NCBI RefSeq assembly: GCF_947090775.1 | Contig: NZ_OX352321.1 | Span: forward strand, 3,782,001 to 3,846,000 | Direction: 5' to 3' | DNA length: 64,000 nt | DNA from: Pseudarthrobacter sp. MM222 | Lineage (GTDB): Bacteria; Actinomycetota; Actinomycetes; Actinomycetales; Micrococcaceae | Shown here: piece after piece, positions 30,064-38,690 of the stretch | Layout of the letters: each line of letters begins with the position of its first letter | How positions within the stretch are numbered: the stretch's first letter is position 1 | The notes under the pieces: generated by a model | What the model was told of the DNA's origin: nothing | Seen by the model: only the letters and a program-made list of their open reading frames with translations | The model's database searches: none | Translations under genes and position numbers: made by a program

Positions 30064-32067
30064 CTACTTCGCCCAGTCGGCGTCGGCGTATGGGCCTCCG
30101 CGGAAGTGGGCGCGGAGGTATTCCCCCACCACGGCAGCTCCCAGATCGCCGGTTTCGGGCGCCACGACGCGGCCGTCGATCCGGCGCGCCATCCGCTGGA
30201 CGAACCGTTCCAGGCCCGGGTCGTCGCCGAGCCGGAAGAACGTGGCCTGCGTGCCGGCGCGCCCCAGTCGGTCCAGCTCGGCGACCGTAACGCGGATGGT
30301 CTCCGGGTCCGGCGGCCAGGAGAACCACGACTCGCCGTCGGCCAGCAGGTGCGCGGTGGGTTCGCCGTCGGTCACCACCAGGAGAACGGGCTGCATCGAA
30401 GGGTGCTTGCGGAAGAACCGGCCGGCCAGCAGCAAACCGTGGTGCAGGTTAGTGCCCTGCTCCCGCAGGGAACGCAGGGCCGTGAGCTCGCCAACGTCCA
30501 TGGACTGCGCGTAGCGGCCGAACGTGATCAGCTGCAGCCGGTCGCCGCGGAACCGGGTTGAAACGAGGTGGTGCAGGGCGAGCGCGGTGCGTTTCATCGG
30601 CACCCAGCGTCCCTCGGCCGCCATCGAGAAGGACACGTCGACGAGCAGGGCGACGGCGGCCTGTGTGCGCGCCTCCGTCTCCGTCACCTCGATGTCACCC
30701 ACGGCGAGGCGCAATCCGCGGCCAGGTTCACCGCCGTCGGCCATCGTGCGGCGGATCGCGTTGGTGATGGTTTGGGTGACGTCCCACGGCTCGGCATCGC
30801 CGAACTCCCACTCGCGGCTGGAGCCGGTCTGTTCCCCGGCGGCCCCGGCAACGCGCGTGTCCCGGCGTCCCTGCCGGCCGGAGAGCTGCTTGGCGGTGTC
30901 CCGCAACAGCGACCTGCCGAGCCGCCGCATGGCCTGAGGGGACAGCCGGAGATCGCCGTCCGCCCCGCGCCGGAGATAGCCGCCGTCCTGCATTGCCCGT
31001 TCAATTTCGGCGAGGGTGCGGGCCGTCACGGCGGCACTCTGTCCCAGCTGGCGGGCGAGGGCGTCCAGGTCCAGGTCGTCGAGGCGGGACCCGTTATAGG
31101 CCTGGGAGAGCTGTTCGGACAGCTCGTCCAGTTCGGCGATGTCCTGGAGCACGCCCGTGCCGTCGCCGAGTCCCAGCCCCTCCTCGCCTTCGAAGCGTTC
31201 GGAGCCACTCCAGTCCTCGCCGGGGCGCAACGCTTGCAAGTTGGCGTCGAGTTGGCCCAGCTGTGCCATAAGCTCGGGCGAACCGAATGCCTGGGCGGAG
31301 AGCTGCATCAGCTCCTCGCGCTGCTCGGCGGACATGGACTGCAGGAGCCGCTGGGCGGCGGCGGCGCGCTGGGCGAGCGCGTCCACCAGTTCCTCAACCG
31401 ATTGTGGGTTCTCCGGAAAGAAATCGCTGTGCCGGGCCATGAACTCCTGGAATTCGGCGTCGGTGTCCTCGCCGCGCCGGTGTTTTCCGAGGAGCTCGTT
31501 GAGGTCGCGCAGCATCTCGTTCACGGCCGCGCGGTCCTCGTCGGTCGCGCTCTCGAGTGTCTGCTTCATGCCGGCGAACCGCTGGTCAAGCATTTCGCGG
31601 CCGAGGAGGTCCTTGATCCGCTCGTAGGCTTCCCGGGCGGTGCTCGACTGCCAGTCGTAGGAGGCCAGTTCGTTGACCGCTGCTGCCGTGGATGAAGGCA
31701 GGTTCTGCAGTTGCATCTCCCGGAAGGCGCGATCGGTGTTGTCCATTCCGGCGTCGCGGGCGAGCTGCTTGCGCTCCTCCAGCACCGCGGTCTCGAGCAG
31801 CTTCTGGACTTCATTGAGGGTTCCGTCCAGCCGGTGGCGGCCCAGGAGCTCACTGCGCCGCTGCTGAACCCGGGCAGCGAGGTCGTCCAGCCCTTCCCGG
31901 TTGCGGCCGCCGCGCCGCAGGAACTCCTGGAGGGCGTGCCGAGGCGAGTAGCCGGCCATGACGTCCTCGGCGACGGCGTCCAGCGCCTCCGCCAGGTCCA
32001 CCGGCGGGGCGAGCGGATCCGGCCCTCCCCTGTACCGGCCGTACCTGGACCGGTTGTGAGCGCTCAT
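30064..32067 (-). CDS. VWA-domain protein partnered with a MoxR-type ATPase
   Basis: The 667-residue protein is mostly helical and charged in its first 400 residues (many Glu/Arg-rich helices such as EMLRDLNELLGKHRRGE) and has a von Willebrand A domain at about 455-640, with MIDAS residues in LLVDVSFSMAAEG (DxSxS) and VVTDGEPTAH. It is cytoplasmic, with no signal or membrane segment. It lies 30 bp downstream of a ChlI-like AAA+ ATPase on the same strand; such pairs work as metal-insertion or protein-remodelling machines. The ATG is preceded by AGGAGG at 4 nt. The client is unknown; no chelatase or dehydrogenase client gene is adjacent. Confidence 0.88.
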   Translation of the reverse strand: MSAHNRSRYGRYRGGPDPLAPPVDLAEALDAVAEDVMAGYSPRHALQEFLRRGGRNREGLDDLAARVQQRRSELLGRHRLDGTLNEVQKLLETAVLEERKQLARDAGMDNTDRAFREMQLQNLPSSTAAAVNELASYDWQSSTAREAYERIKDLLGREMLDQRFAGMKQTLESATDEDRAAVNEMLRDLNELLGKHRRGEDTDAEFQEFMARHSDFFPENPQSVEELVDALAQRAAAAQRLLQSMSAEQREELMQLSAQAFGSPELMAQLGQLDANLQALRPGEDWSGSERFEGEEGLGLGDGTGVLQDIAELDELSEQLSQAYNGSRLDDLDLDALARQLGQSAAVTARTLAEIERAMQDGGYLRRGADGDLRLSPQAMRRLGRSLLRDTAKQLSGRQGRRDTRVAGAAGEQTGSSREWEFGDAEPWDVTQTITNAIRRTMADGGEPGRGLRLAVGDIEVTETEARTQAAVALLVDVSFSMAAEGRWVPMKRTALALHHLVSTRFRGDRLQLITFGRYAQSMDVGELTALRSLREQGTNLHHGLLLAGRFFRKHPSMQPVLLVVTDGEPTAHLLADGESWFSWPPDPETIRVTVAELDRLGRAGTQATFFRLGDDPGLERFVQRMARRIDGRVVAPETGDLGAAVVGEYLRAHFRGGPYADADWAK

Positions 32068-32097
32068 GGGCCCTCCTGTTCTCTGCCTCAGAACTAC

Positions 32098-33486
32098 TTA
32101 GCCGTAGATGGTCGCCTCATCGTCGGACTCCTTTGAGATCCGCCGGGCAAGGTAGAGACCTTCCAGTGCAAGTTCGACGGCGGCGGCGCGCTGCCCGTCG
32201 TTTGTCGCGCCCAGGCGCTCAGTGATTTTGTCGTAGAGACTGGATCCGTTGAGGGCGGGGAGGTTTTGGAGGAACTCCCGTGCGGTGACCAGCTCCCCGG
32301 TGGTCACGGTGGCGGAGCCGTCGAGCGCAGCCACGAGGGGGCCCATGTCGATGCCGTGGAAGTGCGCCCGCACGGCTTCTGCAGTGGCCATGCGCAGAAG
32401 GTGATCGAGGATGTCCTGTTCCCGGCCTTCCTCGCCGGATTCGAACTCGATCTTCCCGGCGAGGACTTCCACGGCGGCGTCCAGGTCAATGATCCGGGCG
32501 ACGGCCTCGTCCTCGCCGCGCACGCTGGCCCGGCGCAGGGCCGCCGCGGCGACGGTTTCGGCACCGGCGATGGCGAACCGTGCGGAAACCCCGGAGGTCT
32601 GGTTGATCGCCGGGGATTGCCGCAGCGCCCGGGTGTAGCGGGCCAGGATCTCGAGGATGACGGGCGGGACGCCGGCCACCAGCTGCCCCTCCTGCCGGAT
32701 GACGGCGACCTCGTCGTCGAGCTCTATGGGGTAGTGGGTGCGGATCTCGGCACCGAAGCGGTCCCTCAGGGGCGTGATGATCCGGCCGCGGTTCGTGTAA
32801 TCCTCCGGATTGGCGGAGGCGACCACCAGTACGTCCAGCGGCAGCCGCAGCACGTAGCCGCGGATCTGGATGTCGCGTTCCTCCATCACGTTGAGCATGG
32901 AGACCTGGATCCGCTCGGCGAGGTCGGGCAGTTCGTTGATGGCGATGATTCCGCGGTTGGAGCGCGGGACCAGGCCGTAGTGGATGGTTTCCGGGTCCCC
33001 GAGACGGCGGCCCTCGGCCACCCGCATCGGGTCGACGTCGCCGATCAGGTCGGCGACGGAGGTGTCCGGCGTCGCGAGCTTCTCGACGTAGCGTTCGGAG
33101 CGGTGGCGCCATGCCACCCGCAGCCGGTCCCCCTCGGTGAGGGCACGGGCCCGGGAGTGCTCCGTGATTGGCTGGTACGGGTGTTCGTTCAGTTCGGATT
33201 CCTCGATCACCGGCGACCACTCGTCCAGCAGCCCGGACAGGGTGCGGAGGAGCCGCGTCTTGCCCTGTCCCCGTTCGCCGAGCAGGACGACGTCGTGGCC
33301 GGCGATCAGGGCACGCTCGAGCTGGGGCAGGACCGTCCGGCTGAAGCCGAACATCCCGGGCCAGGGATCGCGGCCGACGGCGAGCGCGGCGAGCAGGTTG
33401 TCGCGGATTTCGCGGCGCAGGTCCTTGTGAACGTGGCCGGAGGCACGCAATTCACCAACAGTGAAGATATCGGGGCGATCACTCAC
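32098..33486 (-). CDS. AAA+ ATPase, MoxR / magnesium-chelatase ChlI-like
   Basis: The 462-residue ATPase has Walker A GERGQGKT (about 70-77), a Walker-B-like NRGIIAINELPDL (about 178) and sensor-1 VASANPEDYTNRGRIITPLRDRF, with a C-terminal helical lid. It probably forms a hexamer that works with the VWA protein encoded 30 bp downstream. The start is GTG at 33486; a GAGG stretch lies almost directly on it, so translation may use a leaderless or poorly spaced mRNA. It is divergent from the histidine phosphatase gene. Chelatase, chaperone or stress roles cannot be separated here. Confidence 0.9.
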   Translation of the reverse strand: MSDRPDIFTVGELRASGHVHKDLRREIRDNLLAALAVGRDPWPGMFGFSRTVLPQLERALIAGHDVVLLGERGQGKTRLLRTLSGLLDEWSPVIEESELNEHPYQPITEHSRARALTEGDRLRVAWRHRSERYVEKLATPDTSVADLIGDVDPMRVAEGRRLGDPETIHYGLVPRSNRGIIAINELPDLAERIQVSMLNVMEERDIQIRGYVLRLPLDVLVVASANPEDYTNRGRIITPLRDRFGAEIRTHYPIELDDEVAVIRQEGQLVAGVPPVILEILARYTRALRQSPAINQTSGVSARFAIAGAETVAAAALRRASVRGEDEAVARIIDLDAAVEVLAGKIEFESGEEGREQDILDHLLRMATAEAVRAHFHGIDMGPLVAALDGSATVTTGELVTAREFLQNLPALNGSSLYDKITERLGATNDGQRAAAVELALEGLYLARRISKESDDEATIYG

Positions 33487-33578
33487 TCCTCTACGGTAGT
33501 CCTCCGCCGTGCCGGGAATCGAGTAAATTCTTCCGATACCCGCGCGTTAGACGGTCGTGCGACCTACGCTTGATGCTG

Positions 33579-34238
33579 ATGACTGAAGCAACTCCGCCGG
33601 CACCCTCGGGGCCCCAGGGCACGCTCCTCCTTCTGGTGCGCCACGGGGAGACGCCCACCACCGGCACAGTGCTGCCGGGGCGGGCCTCGGGTCTGCATCT
33701 TTCCGACCGCGGCCGGGCCCAGGCCGAACGCATCGCGGAACGGCTCGCGGGTCTGCCGGTCGACGCCATCTATTCCTCGCCGCTGGAGCGCACCCGCGAG
33801 ACAGCAGAGCCCACAGCGGCCCGTACGGGACTGGAAGTGAAGCAGGACGTTGGCCTGCACGAGTGCGACAAGGGCGACTGGACCGGCGCCACGATCGCCG
33901 AAGTGGCGGCCTTGCCGCAGTGGCAGACCGTCCAGCACAGCCCGTCCGCCTTCCGCTTCCCGAACGGCGAGAGCTTCACCCAGATGCAGGCGCGGATCGT
34001 CGGAGCGCTGGAGCTCCTGCGCGCAGCCCACGCCGGGGGCGTCGTGGTGTGCTTCTCCCACGCCGATCCAATCAAGTCCGCCGTCGCCCACGCCCTGGGC
34101 ACGCACCTGGACCTCTTCCAGCGCATCGTCATCAGCCCGGGCTCGGTTTCGGCTATCTCGTATGTGGAAGGTCAGGCACCCGCCGTGCTCATGGTGAATT
34201 CAACCTCTGAGCCCCTGAGCACGCTGAGGGTCCAGTGA
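33579..34238 (+). CDS. Histidine phosphatase family protein (MSMEG_4193-type phosphomutase)
   Basis: The 219-residue protein begins with the catalytic LLVRHGETPTTG and carries RLAGLPVDAIYSSPLERTRETAEP and the second catalytic region VVVCFSHADPIKSAVAHALG. It matches the probable-phosphomutase group that in actinobacteria is encoded with an SCO1664-family protein, which here follows 45 bp later. The substrate is unknown. Starts at 33570 (TTG), 33573 and 33579 (ATG) are all possible; none has a clear Shine-Dalgarno. Confidence 0.88.
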   Translation: MTEATPPAPSGPQGTLLLLVRHGETPTTGTVLPGRASGLHLSDRGRAQAERIAERLAGLPVDAIYSSPLERTRETAEPTAARTGLEVKQDVGLHECDKGDWTGATIAEVAALPQWQTVQHSPSAFRFPNGESFTQMQARIVGALELLRAAHAGGVVVCFSHADPIKSAVAHALGTHLDLFQRIVISPGSVSAISYVEGQAPAVLMVNSTSEPLSTLRVQ

Positions 34239-34283
34239 GTTGGGACATCCGGTGCTGGGACATCCGGTGAAACGGGGCAGACG

Positions 34284-34985
34284 GTGTCCGGCCGGGAGCT
34301 GACTCTGCTCGACCGCGGCAGCGTCGAGTTGCTCGGACGCCTCCCGCGCAGCAGTAACGAAACGTTCCTCGTCCAGGTCTCCTGCGGGGACGACGCCGCG
34401 TATGCGGTCTACAAGCCGGAGGCCGGGGAAATCCCGCTGTCCGATTTCGAACCCGGGCTATACCGGCGGGAACGCGCCGCCTACCTGCTCAGCGAGTCCC
34501 TGGAATGGGGGCTGGTACCGACCACTGTGATCCGCGAGGAAGCCCCCTTGGGAATCGGATCACTGCAGTGGTTCATAGAGTGCGATTTCCGCGAGCATTA
34601 CTTCACGCTGTACGCCGACGCACCCGAGACCCACCGCCACCTGTCGCAGATAGCCCTGTTTGACTACATCGCCAACAACACCGACCGCAAAAGCGGGCAT
34701 GTGCTCCGCGGACTTAACGGACGGGTGTGGGGCATCGACCACGGGCTGTGCTTCTCGGCAGCTTTCAAACTGCGCACCGTGATCTGGGACTTCGCGGGTG
34801 ATCCCATCCCCGATGCCCTGCTCGAGGACATCGCCCCGCTCGCAGAGGCCGCGCCTCCAGGGGTGGCCGAGCTCCTCGACGATGCGGAGGTCGCCGCCCT
34901 GCAGCAGCGCGTGCAGCGCCTGCTGCACGCGCGGGTGCTGCCGGTAGACCGCACCGGCATGCGTTACCCCTGGCCGCTCGTGTGA
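34284..34985 (+). CDS. SCO1664-family protein (PI3/4-kinase-like fold)
   Basis: The 233-residue protein shows the family pattern of a degenerate kinase fold: AVYKPEAGEIPLSDFEPGLYRRERAAY, LFDYIANNTDRKSGHVL (catalytic-loop-like) and VWGIDHGLCF (metal-loop-like). Function is unknown across the family. In most actinobacteria it forms a conserved trio with the phosphomutase encoded just upstream and a DUF3090 protein; no DUF3090 gene is present here. The start is GTG. A 13-bp direct repeat (GGGACATCCGGTG, twice) lies between the two genes. Confidence 0.85.
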   Translation: MSGRELTLLDRGSVELLGRLPRSSNETFLVQVSCGDDAAYAVYKPEAGEIPLSDFEPGLYRRERAAYLLSESLEWGLVPTTVIREEAPLGIGSLQWFIECDFREHYFTLYADAPETHRHLSQIALFDYIANNTDRKSGHVLRGLNGRVWGIDHGLCFSAAFKLRTVIWDFAGDPIPDALLEDIAPLAEAAPPGVAELLDDAEVAALQQRVQRLLHARVLPVDRTGMRYPWPLV

Positions 34986-35113
34986 GCCGAAACGTCACTG
35001 CTGATCCCCTCCGGCGTGAGCACGCCAAGGGCGAAGACTAGGTACCGCAACTCACGACATGGGCGGTGTCCGCCAGGAAGGCCCGCAGTTTCGTAGACTC
35101 AATGGAGATCCGA

Positions 35114-35136
35114 CCTGTCTCCTCTACAGAGACAGG
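35114..35136. promoter_or_regulatory. Inverted repeat upstream of etfB
   Basis: CCTGTCTC-CTCTACA-GAGACAGG, perfect 8-bp arms, ending 22 bp before the etfB ATG. It could be an operator or a leader hairpin for the etf-cytochrome operon. Confidence 0.5.
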
Positions 35137-35158
35137 CCCGCCACAGGAAGAGCCATCA

Positions 35159-35935
35159 ATGAAGATTATCGTCCTCGTCAAGGAGGTCCCCGACACGTAC
35201 GGGGACCGAAAACTGAACCTTGAAACAGGCCTCGCCGATCGCGAAGCCAGCGAGACAGTCATTGATGAGATCGGTGAGCGGGCCTTGGAGCTGGCACTGA
35301 CGTACGCCGACGCGAACGAGGGCACTGAGGTCGCAGTCCTCTCCCTCGCCCCCGAGGGTGCGACGGCAACGATTCGCAAGGGCCTCGCGATGGGCGCGGT
35401 GAGTGCCACCCACATCTCTGACGAGGCGCTGCGGGGTGCGGACCTTGGACTTACCGCTGAAACCCTGGCAGCAGCAATCCGTCGCGTTGGGTTTGACCTC
35501 GTGATCACCGGCAACGTCTCCACCGATGGATCCGGCGGCATGATTCCCGCGATGCTTGCAGAGTTGCTTGACGTGGCGCTTGCCACCGGCCTGAGCTCCG
35601 TAGAGATCAGCGACGCCGCGGTGTCCGGCACCCGGCCCGTTGAATCCGGCGTGCAAAAGGTATCCGCGAACCTGCCCGCGGTGATCTCCATTACCGAGGC
35701 GCTTCCCGGGCCGCGCTTCCCGAACTTCAAAGGAATCATGGCCGCGAAGAAAAAGCCCTTGGAGGTGCTGACCCTTGCGGACCTCGGGATCACGGCCGAC
35801 AGCCCGGACGCGGCGCGTTCGATCATGCTGAGCGTGGCAGAAAAGCCCCCGCGTGCGGCGGGCGTAAAGATCATTGACGAGGGTGATGCCGGCGAGAAAC
35901 TCGCTGACTTCCTTGTTGAAAACCGGCTGGCGTAA
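35159..35935 (+). CDS. etfB: Electron transfer flavoprotein beta subunit
   Basis: The 258-residue protein begins MKIIVLVKEVPDTYGDRKL and shows the EtfB pattern (RALELALTYAD, GLAMGAVSATHISD, VITGNVSTDGSGGMIPAMLAELL, FPNFKGIMAAKKKP). It forms a heterodimer with EtfA that binds FAD and AMP and accepts electrons from acyl-CoA or other dehydrogenases. The ATG at 35159 has AGGAAGAG upstream; the frame is open earlier, to 35066, but without family similarity. It leads a three-gene unit etfB-etfA-cytochrome b. Confidence 0.95.
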   Translation: MKIIVLVKEVPDTYGDRKLNLETGLADREASETVIDEIGERALELALTYADANEGTEVAVLSLAPEGATATIRKGLAMGAVSATHISDEALRGADLGLTAETLAAAIRRVGFDLVITGNVSTDGSGGMIPAMLAELLDVALATGLSSVEISDAAVSGTRPVESGVQKVSANLPAVISITEALPGPRFPNFKGIMAAKKKPLEVLTLADLGITADSPDAARSIMLSVAEKPPRAAGVKIIDEGDAGEKLADFLVENRLA

Positions 35936-35947
35936 GGAGCAACGGAC

Positions 35948-36931
35948 ATGACTGAATTCCCTCCTGACGCAATCCTCGTCGTCGTGGAAACCCTGGCTTC
36001 TGGTGAACTCGAGAAAGCAGCGGCCGGGCTATTCGGCGCTGCCGCTGCAGTCGGCACGCCGATTGCACTGGTACTGGCCTCATCCGGTGCCGGAAACGCC
36101 GCCGCCGCCGAGGCCGCGGCCCTGGGTGCCGCGCGCGTATTGATCGCGGAGACTCCGGATCCGTCCGCGCTCGGAGTGCCGAGCGTTGACGCGCTTTCCG
36201 CCGCTGTGGAGCACGTGCAGCCAGACGCGATCCTGATTTCGCATTCCCTGAATGGGCGCGACCTCGCTGGCCGCTACGCTGCCCGCTCGCGGGCAGCGAT
36301 TTCTGCCGACGCGATCGGAGTCTCACGTGATGACGAGGGCGTCGTGGCACACCACTCCGTCTACGGCGGCGCCTACGATGTCACGTCAACGTCCACGTTT
36401 GGAGCACCGGTGATTACGGTTCGCCAGGGCTCCGTCGAGGCGCGTACCACGGCCCAGCCGCAGGCGTCGGAGACCCTGGCAGTGCCGCCCTCAGGGAAGC
36501 CGGCCGCGCGGATCGACTCGTTCGACGAGGCAGTTGTCGCCACCTCGCGGCCGGAGCTGCGTGGTGCCGCGAAGGTTGTCGCCGGTGGTCGCGGCCTAGG
36601 GTCAGAGGAACAGTTCGCCCTCGTCGGACAGCTCGCCGATGCACTCGGTGCTGCCGTTGGTGCGTCGCGTGCCGCGGTGGATGCGGGCTACATCCCGACG
36701 GCGCATCAGGTCGGCCAGACCGGGGTTTCCGTGTCACCACAGCTGTATGTCGCGCTGGGCATTTCCGGCGCGATTCAGCACCGGGCGGGCATGCAGACCG
36801 CGAAAACGATCGTGGCCATCAACAAGGATGGGGACGCACCGATCTTCGAGGTCGCCGACTTCGGTGTGGTGGGCGACGTCTTCAAGGTTGTGCCCCAGCT
36901 GATTAGCGCACTTGAGGCTCGGAAGAAGTAG
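35948..36931 (+). CDS. etfA: Electron transfer flavoprotein alpha subunit
   Basis: The 327-residue subunit has the N-terminal EtfA domain and the C-terminal FAD-binding domain, with [46 protein letters not shown] and [20 protein letters not shown]. It starts 12 bp after the etfB stop. Together they carry electrons from soluble dehydrogenases. No ETF:quinone oxidoreductase is in the window; instead a membrane cytochrome gene starts 2 bp after the stop. Confidence 0.96.
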   Translation: MTEFPPDAILVVVETLASGELEKAAAGLFGAAAAVGTPIALVLASSGAGNAAAAEAAALGAARVLIAETPDPSALGVPSVDALSAAVEHVQPDAILISHSLNGRDLAGRYAARSRAAISADAIGVSRDDEGVVAHHSVYGGAYDVTSTSTFGAPVITVRQGSVEARTTAQPQASETLAVPPSGKPAARIDSFDEAVVATSRPELRGAAKVVAGGRGLGSEEQFALVGQLADALGAAVGASRAAVDAGYIPTAHQVGQTGVSVSPQLYVALGISGAIQHRAGMQTAKTIVAINKDGDAPIFEVADFGVVGDVFKVVPQLISALEARKK

Positions 36932-36933
36932 CG

Positions 36934-38550
36934 ATGGCAACTCAGTCTCGGAATATTCGGCGGGGCCTGCCGCGCGTCGAAGGTGGTGACCCCTGGCCGG
37001 CAGCAGGCGAGGCGCCCGCACGCCTTGTCACGGCAGGGGCGGCGGACCGGTCGGCGTCTGTTTCCGCCGTGGAACCGGTCGACGCCGGGGCGCGGCAGCT
37101 TCGCCGTGGCCTGCCGCGCGTGCCGGGCGGCGAACCTTGGCCGCCAGCGGGCCAGCTTTCGGTATCCGCGCCGGCTCTGCCCGGGGCTCCCGCCGCAGCC
37201 GGCACGCCGACGGCGACCACAACAGCACCGCCCGCGGCCGCCGCAAGCGCGGCCGCGGATTTTGCTGAGAAGGAAGTGCCGGCGGCGACGCCGCCTGCGG
37301 CTGCTCAGGCCACCACACCGGTCACGCCGGCGGCGGGATCCACTTCGCTTCGTCGCGGGCTTCCCCGTGTCCCTGGCGGTGAACCATGGCCGCCGGCTGG
37401 GCTTGCTCCGGCGGTCGCCGCCGCCCCAGCGCTGCAGGCAGCTCCCGAACACATTGCCCCGGCCCCGGCCGCCAGCGTGGTGGAACCCGTTGCTGTGGTG
37501 GAGACCGCGGCAGAGGTGGAGCCACCGGTGGCCCCGAGCGCCCCCGTGGTCACCGCCCCCGCGGTCACCGCCCCGGCACCGGTGGCACCCGCCGTCGCTC
37601 CTGAAAAGATCGCTCCTGAAAAGCCCGTGAGGCCAAAGCCCGCGCCAAGGCTCTACGGTTCGCGCACCCTGGGCCAGTGGATCAAGCGCGTGGCGCTCCT
37701 CGTCGTCGGCGCCGTGGCTGCCGCCGGGATTCTGGTGCTCGCCGCGCGCGGTGTGACCACGCTGCCGGGCGTGCCGGAGTTTCTCGAGAGGTACCCCGGC
37801 GAGTACCGCCTGCCCGCGACCGCCGAGTCCGGTTTTCCGTGGTGGGCGCAGTGGACACACTTCCTGAACATCTTCCTGATCGTGCTCATCATGCGCTCCG
37901 GCTATCAGGTGCGCACCCAGCAGAAGCCGCCGGCGTTCTGGACGCCGAAGCGCGGTGGCAAGAAGATCAGCATCAACCTGTGGCTGCACCAGTCGCTCGA
38001 CATCTTGTGGCTGGCCAACGGACTCATCTTTGTGGTGCTGCTGTTCGCCTCGGGCCGCTGGATGCGAATCGTGCCGACCAGCTGGGAGGTGTTCCCGAAC
38101 GCGCTCTCCGCGCTCCTGCAGTACATGACACTCGACTGGCCGGTGGAGAACGGCTGGGTGAACTACAACAGCCTGCAGCAGCTCATGTACTTCCTCGTGG
38201 TGTTCATCGCGGCCCCGCTCGCGGCGATCACGGGCGCGCGCATGAGCGAGTTCTGGCCGAAGGACGCGAAGACGCTGAACAAGATCTACCCGGTGGAGGC
38301 TGCGCGGGCGCTTCACTTCCCGACGATGCTGTTTTTCGTGCTGTTCATTCTCATCCACGTGTTCCTGGTGTTCGCGACCGGTGCGCTGCGCAACCTGAAC
38401 CACATGTTCGGCGGCACCGACGCGGTGAACTGGGTCGGGTTCTGGCTCTTCGCGGCAGCAATCGCCATCACGGCGGCCGGTTGGTACGCCGCCCGCCCGC
38501 TCGTGCTCGCACCAGTCGCCAAGCTATTCGGTCAGGTGAGCAGCCGCTAG
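36934..38550 (+). CDS. Membrane cytochrome b protein with N-terminal RGLPRVxGGxPWP repeats, partner of ETF
   Basis: The 538-residue protein has two parts. Residues 1-235 are Ala/Pro-rich and probably disordered, and carry three copies of RRGLPRVxGGxPWPxAG (9-25, 57-73, 140-156). Residues 245-535 hold six hydrophobic segments with histidines placed as in cytochrome b561/formate-dehydrogenase-gamma proteins: WTHFLNIF, LWLHQSLDI, ALHFPTM and LIHVFLVF. It would bind b-type hemes and pass electrons to or from quinone. With only 2 bp between it and etfA, I infer that it is the membrane docking and electron-acceptor partner of this ETF. There is no signal peptide, so the repeat region is probably cytoplasmic. 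Confidence 0.82.
   Translation: MATQSRNIRRGLPRVEGGDPWPAAGEAPARLVTAGAADRSASVSAVEPVDAGARQLRRGLPRVPGGEPWPPAGQLSVSAPALPGAPAAAGTPTATTTAPPAAAASAAADFAEKEVPAATPPAAAQATTPVTPAAGSTSLRRGLPRVPGGEPWPPAGLAPAVAAAPALQAAPEHIAPAPAASVVEPVAVVETAAEVEPPVAPSAPVVTAPAVTAPAPVAPAVAPEKIAPEKPVRPKPAPRLYGSRTLGQWIKRVALLVVGAVAAAGILVLAARGVTTLPGVPEFLERYPGEYRLPATAESGFPWWAQWTHFLNIFLIVLIMRSGYQVRTQQKPPAFWTPKRGGKKISINLWLHQSLDILWLANGLIFVVLLFASGRWMRIVPTSWEVFPNALSALLQYMTLDWPVENGWVNYNSLQQLMYFLVVFIAAPLAAITGARMSEFWPKDAKTLNKIYPVEAARALHFPTMLFFVLFILIHVFLVFATGALRNLNHMFGGTDAVNWVGFWLFAAAIAITAAGWYAARPLVLAPVAKLFGQVSSR
36958..37401 (+). repeat. Three copies of a 17-residue motif encoded in the cytochrome b gene
   Basis: Copies are encoded at 36958-37008, 37102-37152 and 37351-37401. 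Consensus RRGLPRVxGGxPWPxAG, with x being E/D in copy 1 and P/E in copies 2 and 3. Spacers of 31 and 66 residues are Ala/Pro/Thr-rich. Conservation against a low-complexity background points to a functional binding motif. Confidence 0.95.
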
Positions 38551-38582
38551 GCTTCACAAATCGGAGACAGAAAACTGGAGCA

Positions 38583-38601
38583 GCGCGTTATCGTTACGCG
38601 C
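38583..38601 (+). terminator. Possible hairpin after the cytochrome b gene
   Basis: GCGCGT-TATCGTT-ACGCGC, 32 bp past the stop. Short stem, no T-run. Confidence 0.3.
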
Positions 38602-38690
38602 GGGTTCCGGCGTTGAAGTCATACATCGGAACTCGCACCCTAAGGTGGCCTAATGGGTCCGATGTGCAAGAAAGAAGAAGGTACAAAGTT

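Noticed and set aside
36775..38403. 542-codon antisense frame opposite the cytochrome b gene
   Set aside because: Arg/His/Gly-rich low-complexity shadow; the + strand shows membrane segments and repeats.
37677..38690. A long open frame running through the cytochrome b gene into the glycosyltransferase gene (open from 37677 to 40592)
   Set aside because: The part before 38691 overlaps the well-supported cytochrome b frame, is Arg/Ala/Gly-rich without family patterns, and a TTG start with ribosome site at 38691 begins the conserved glycosyltransferase.
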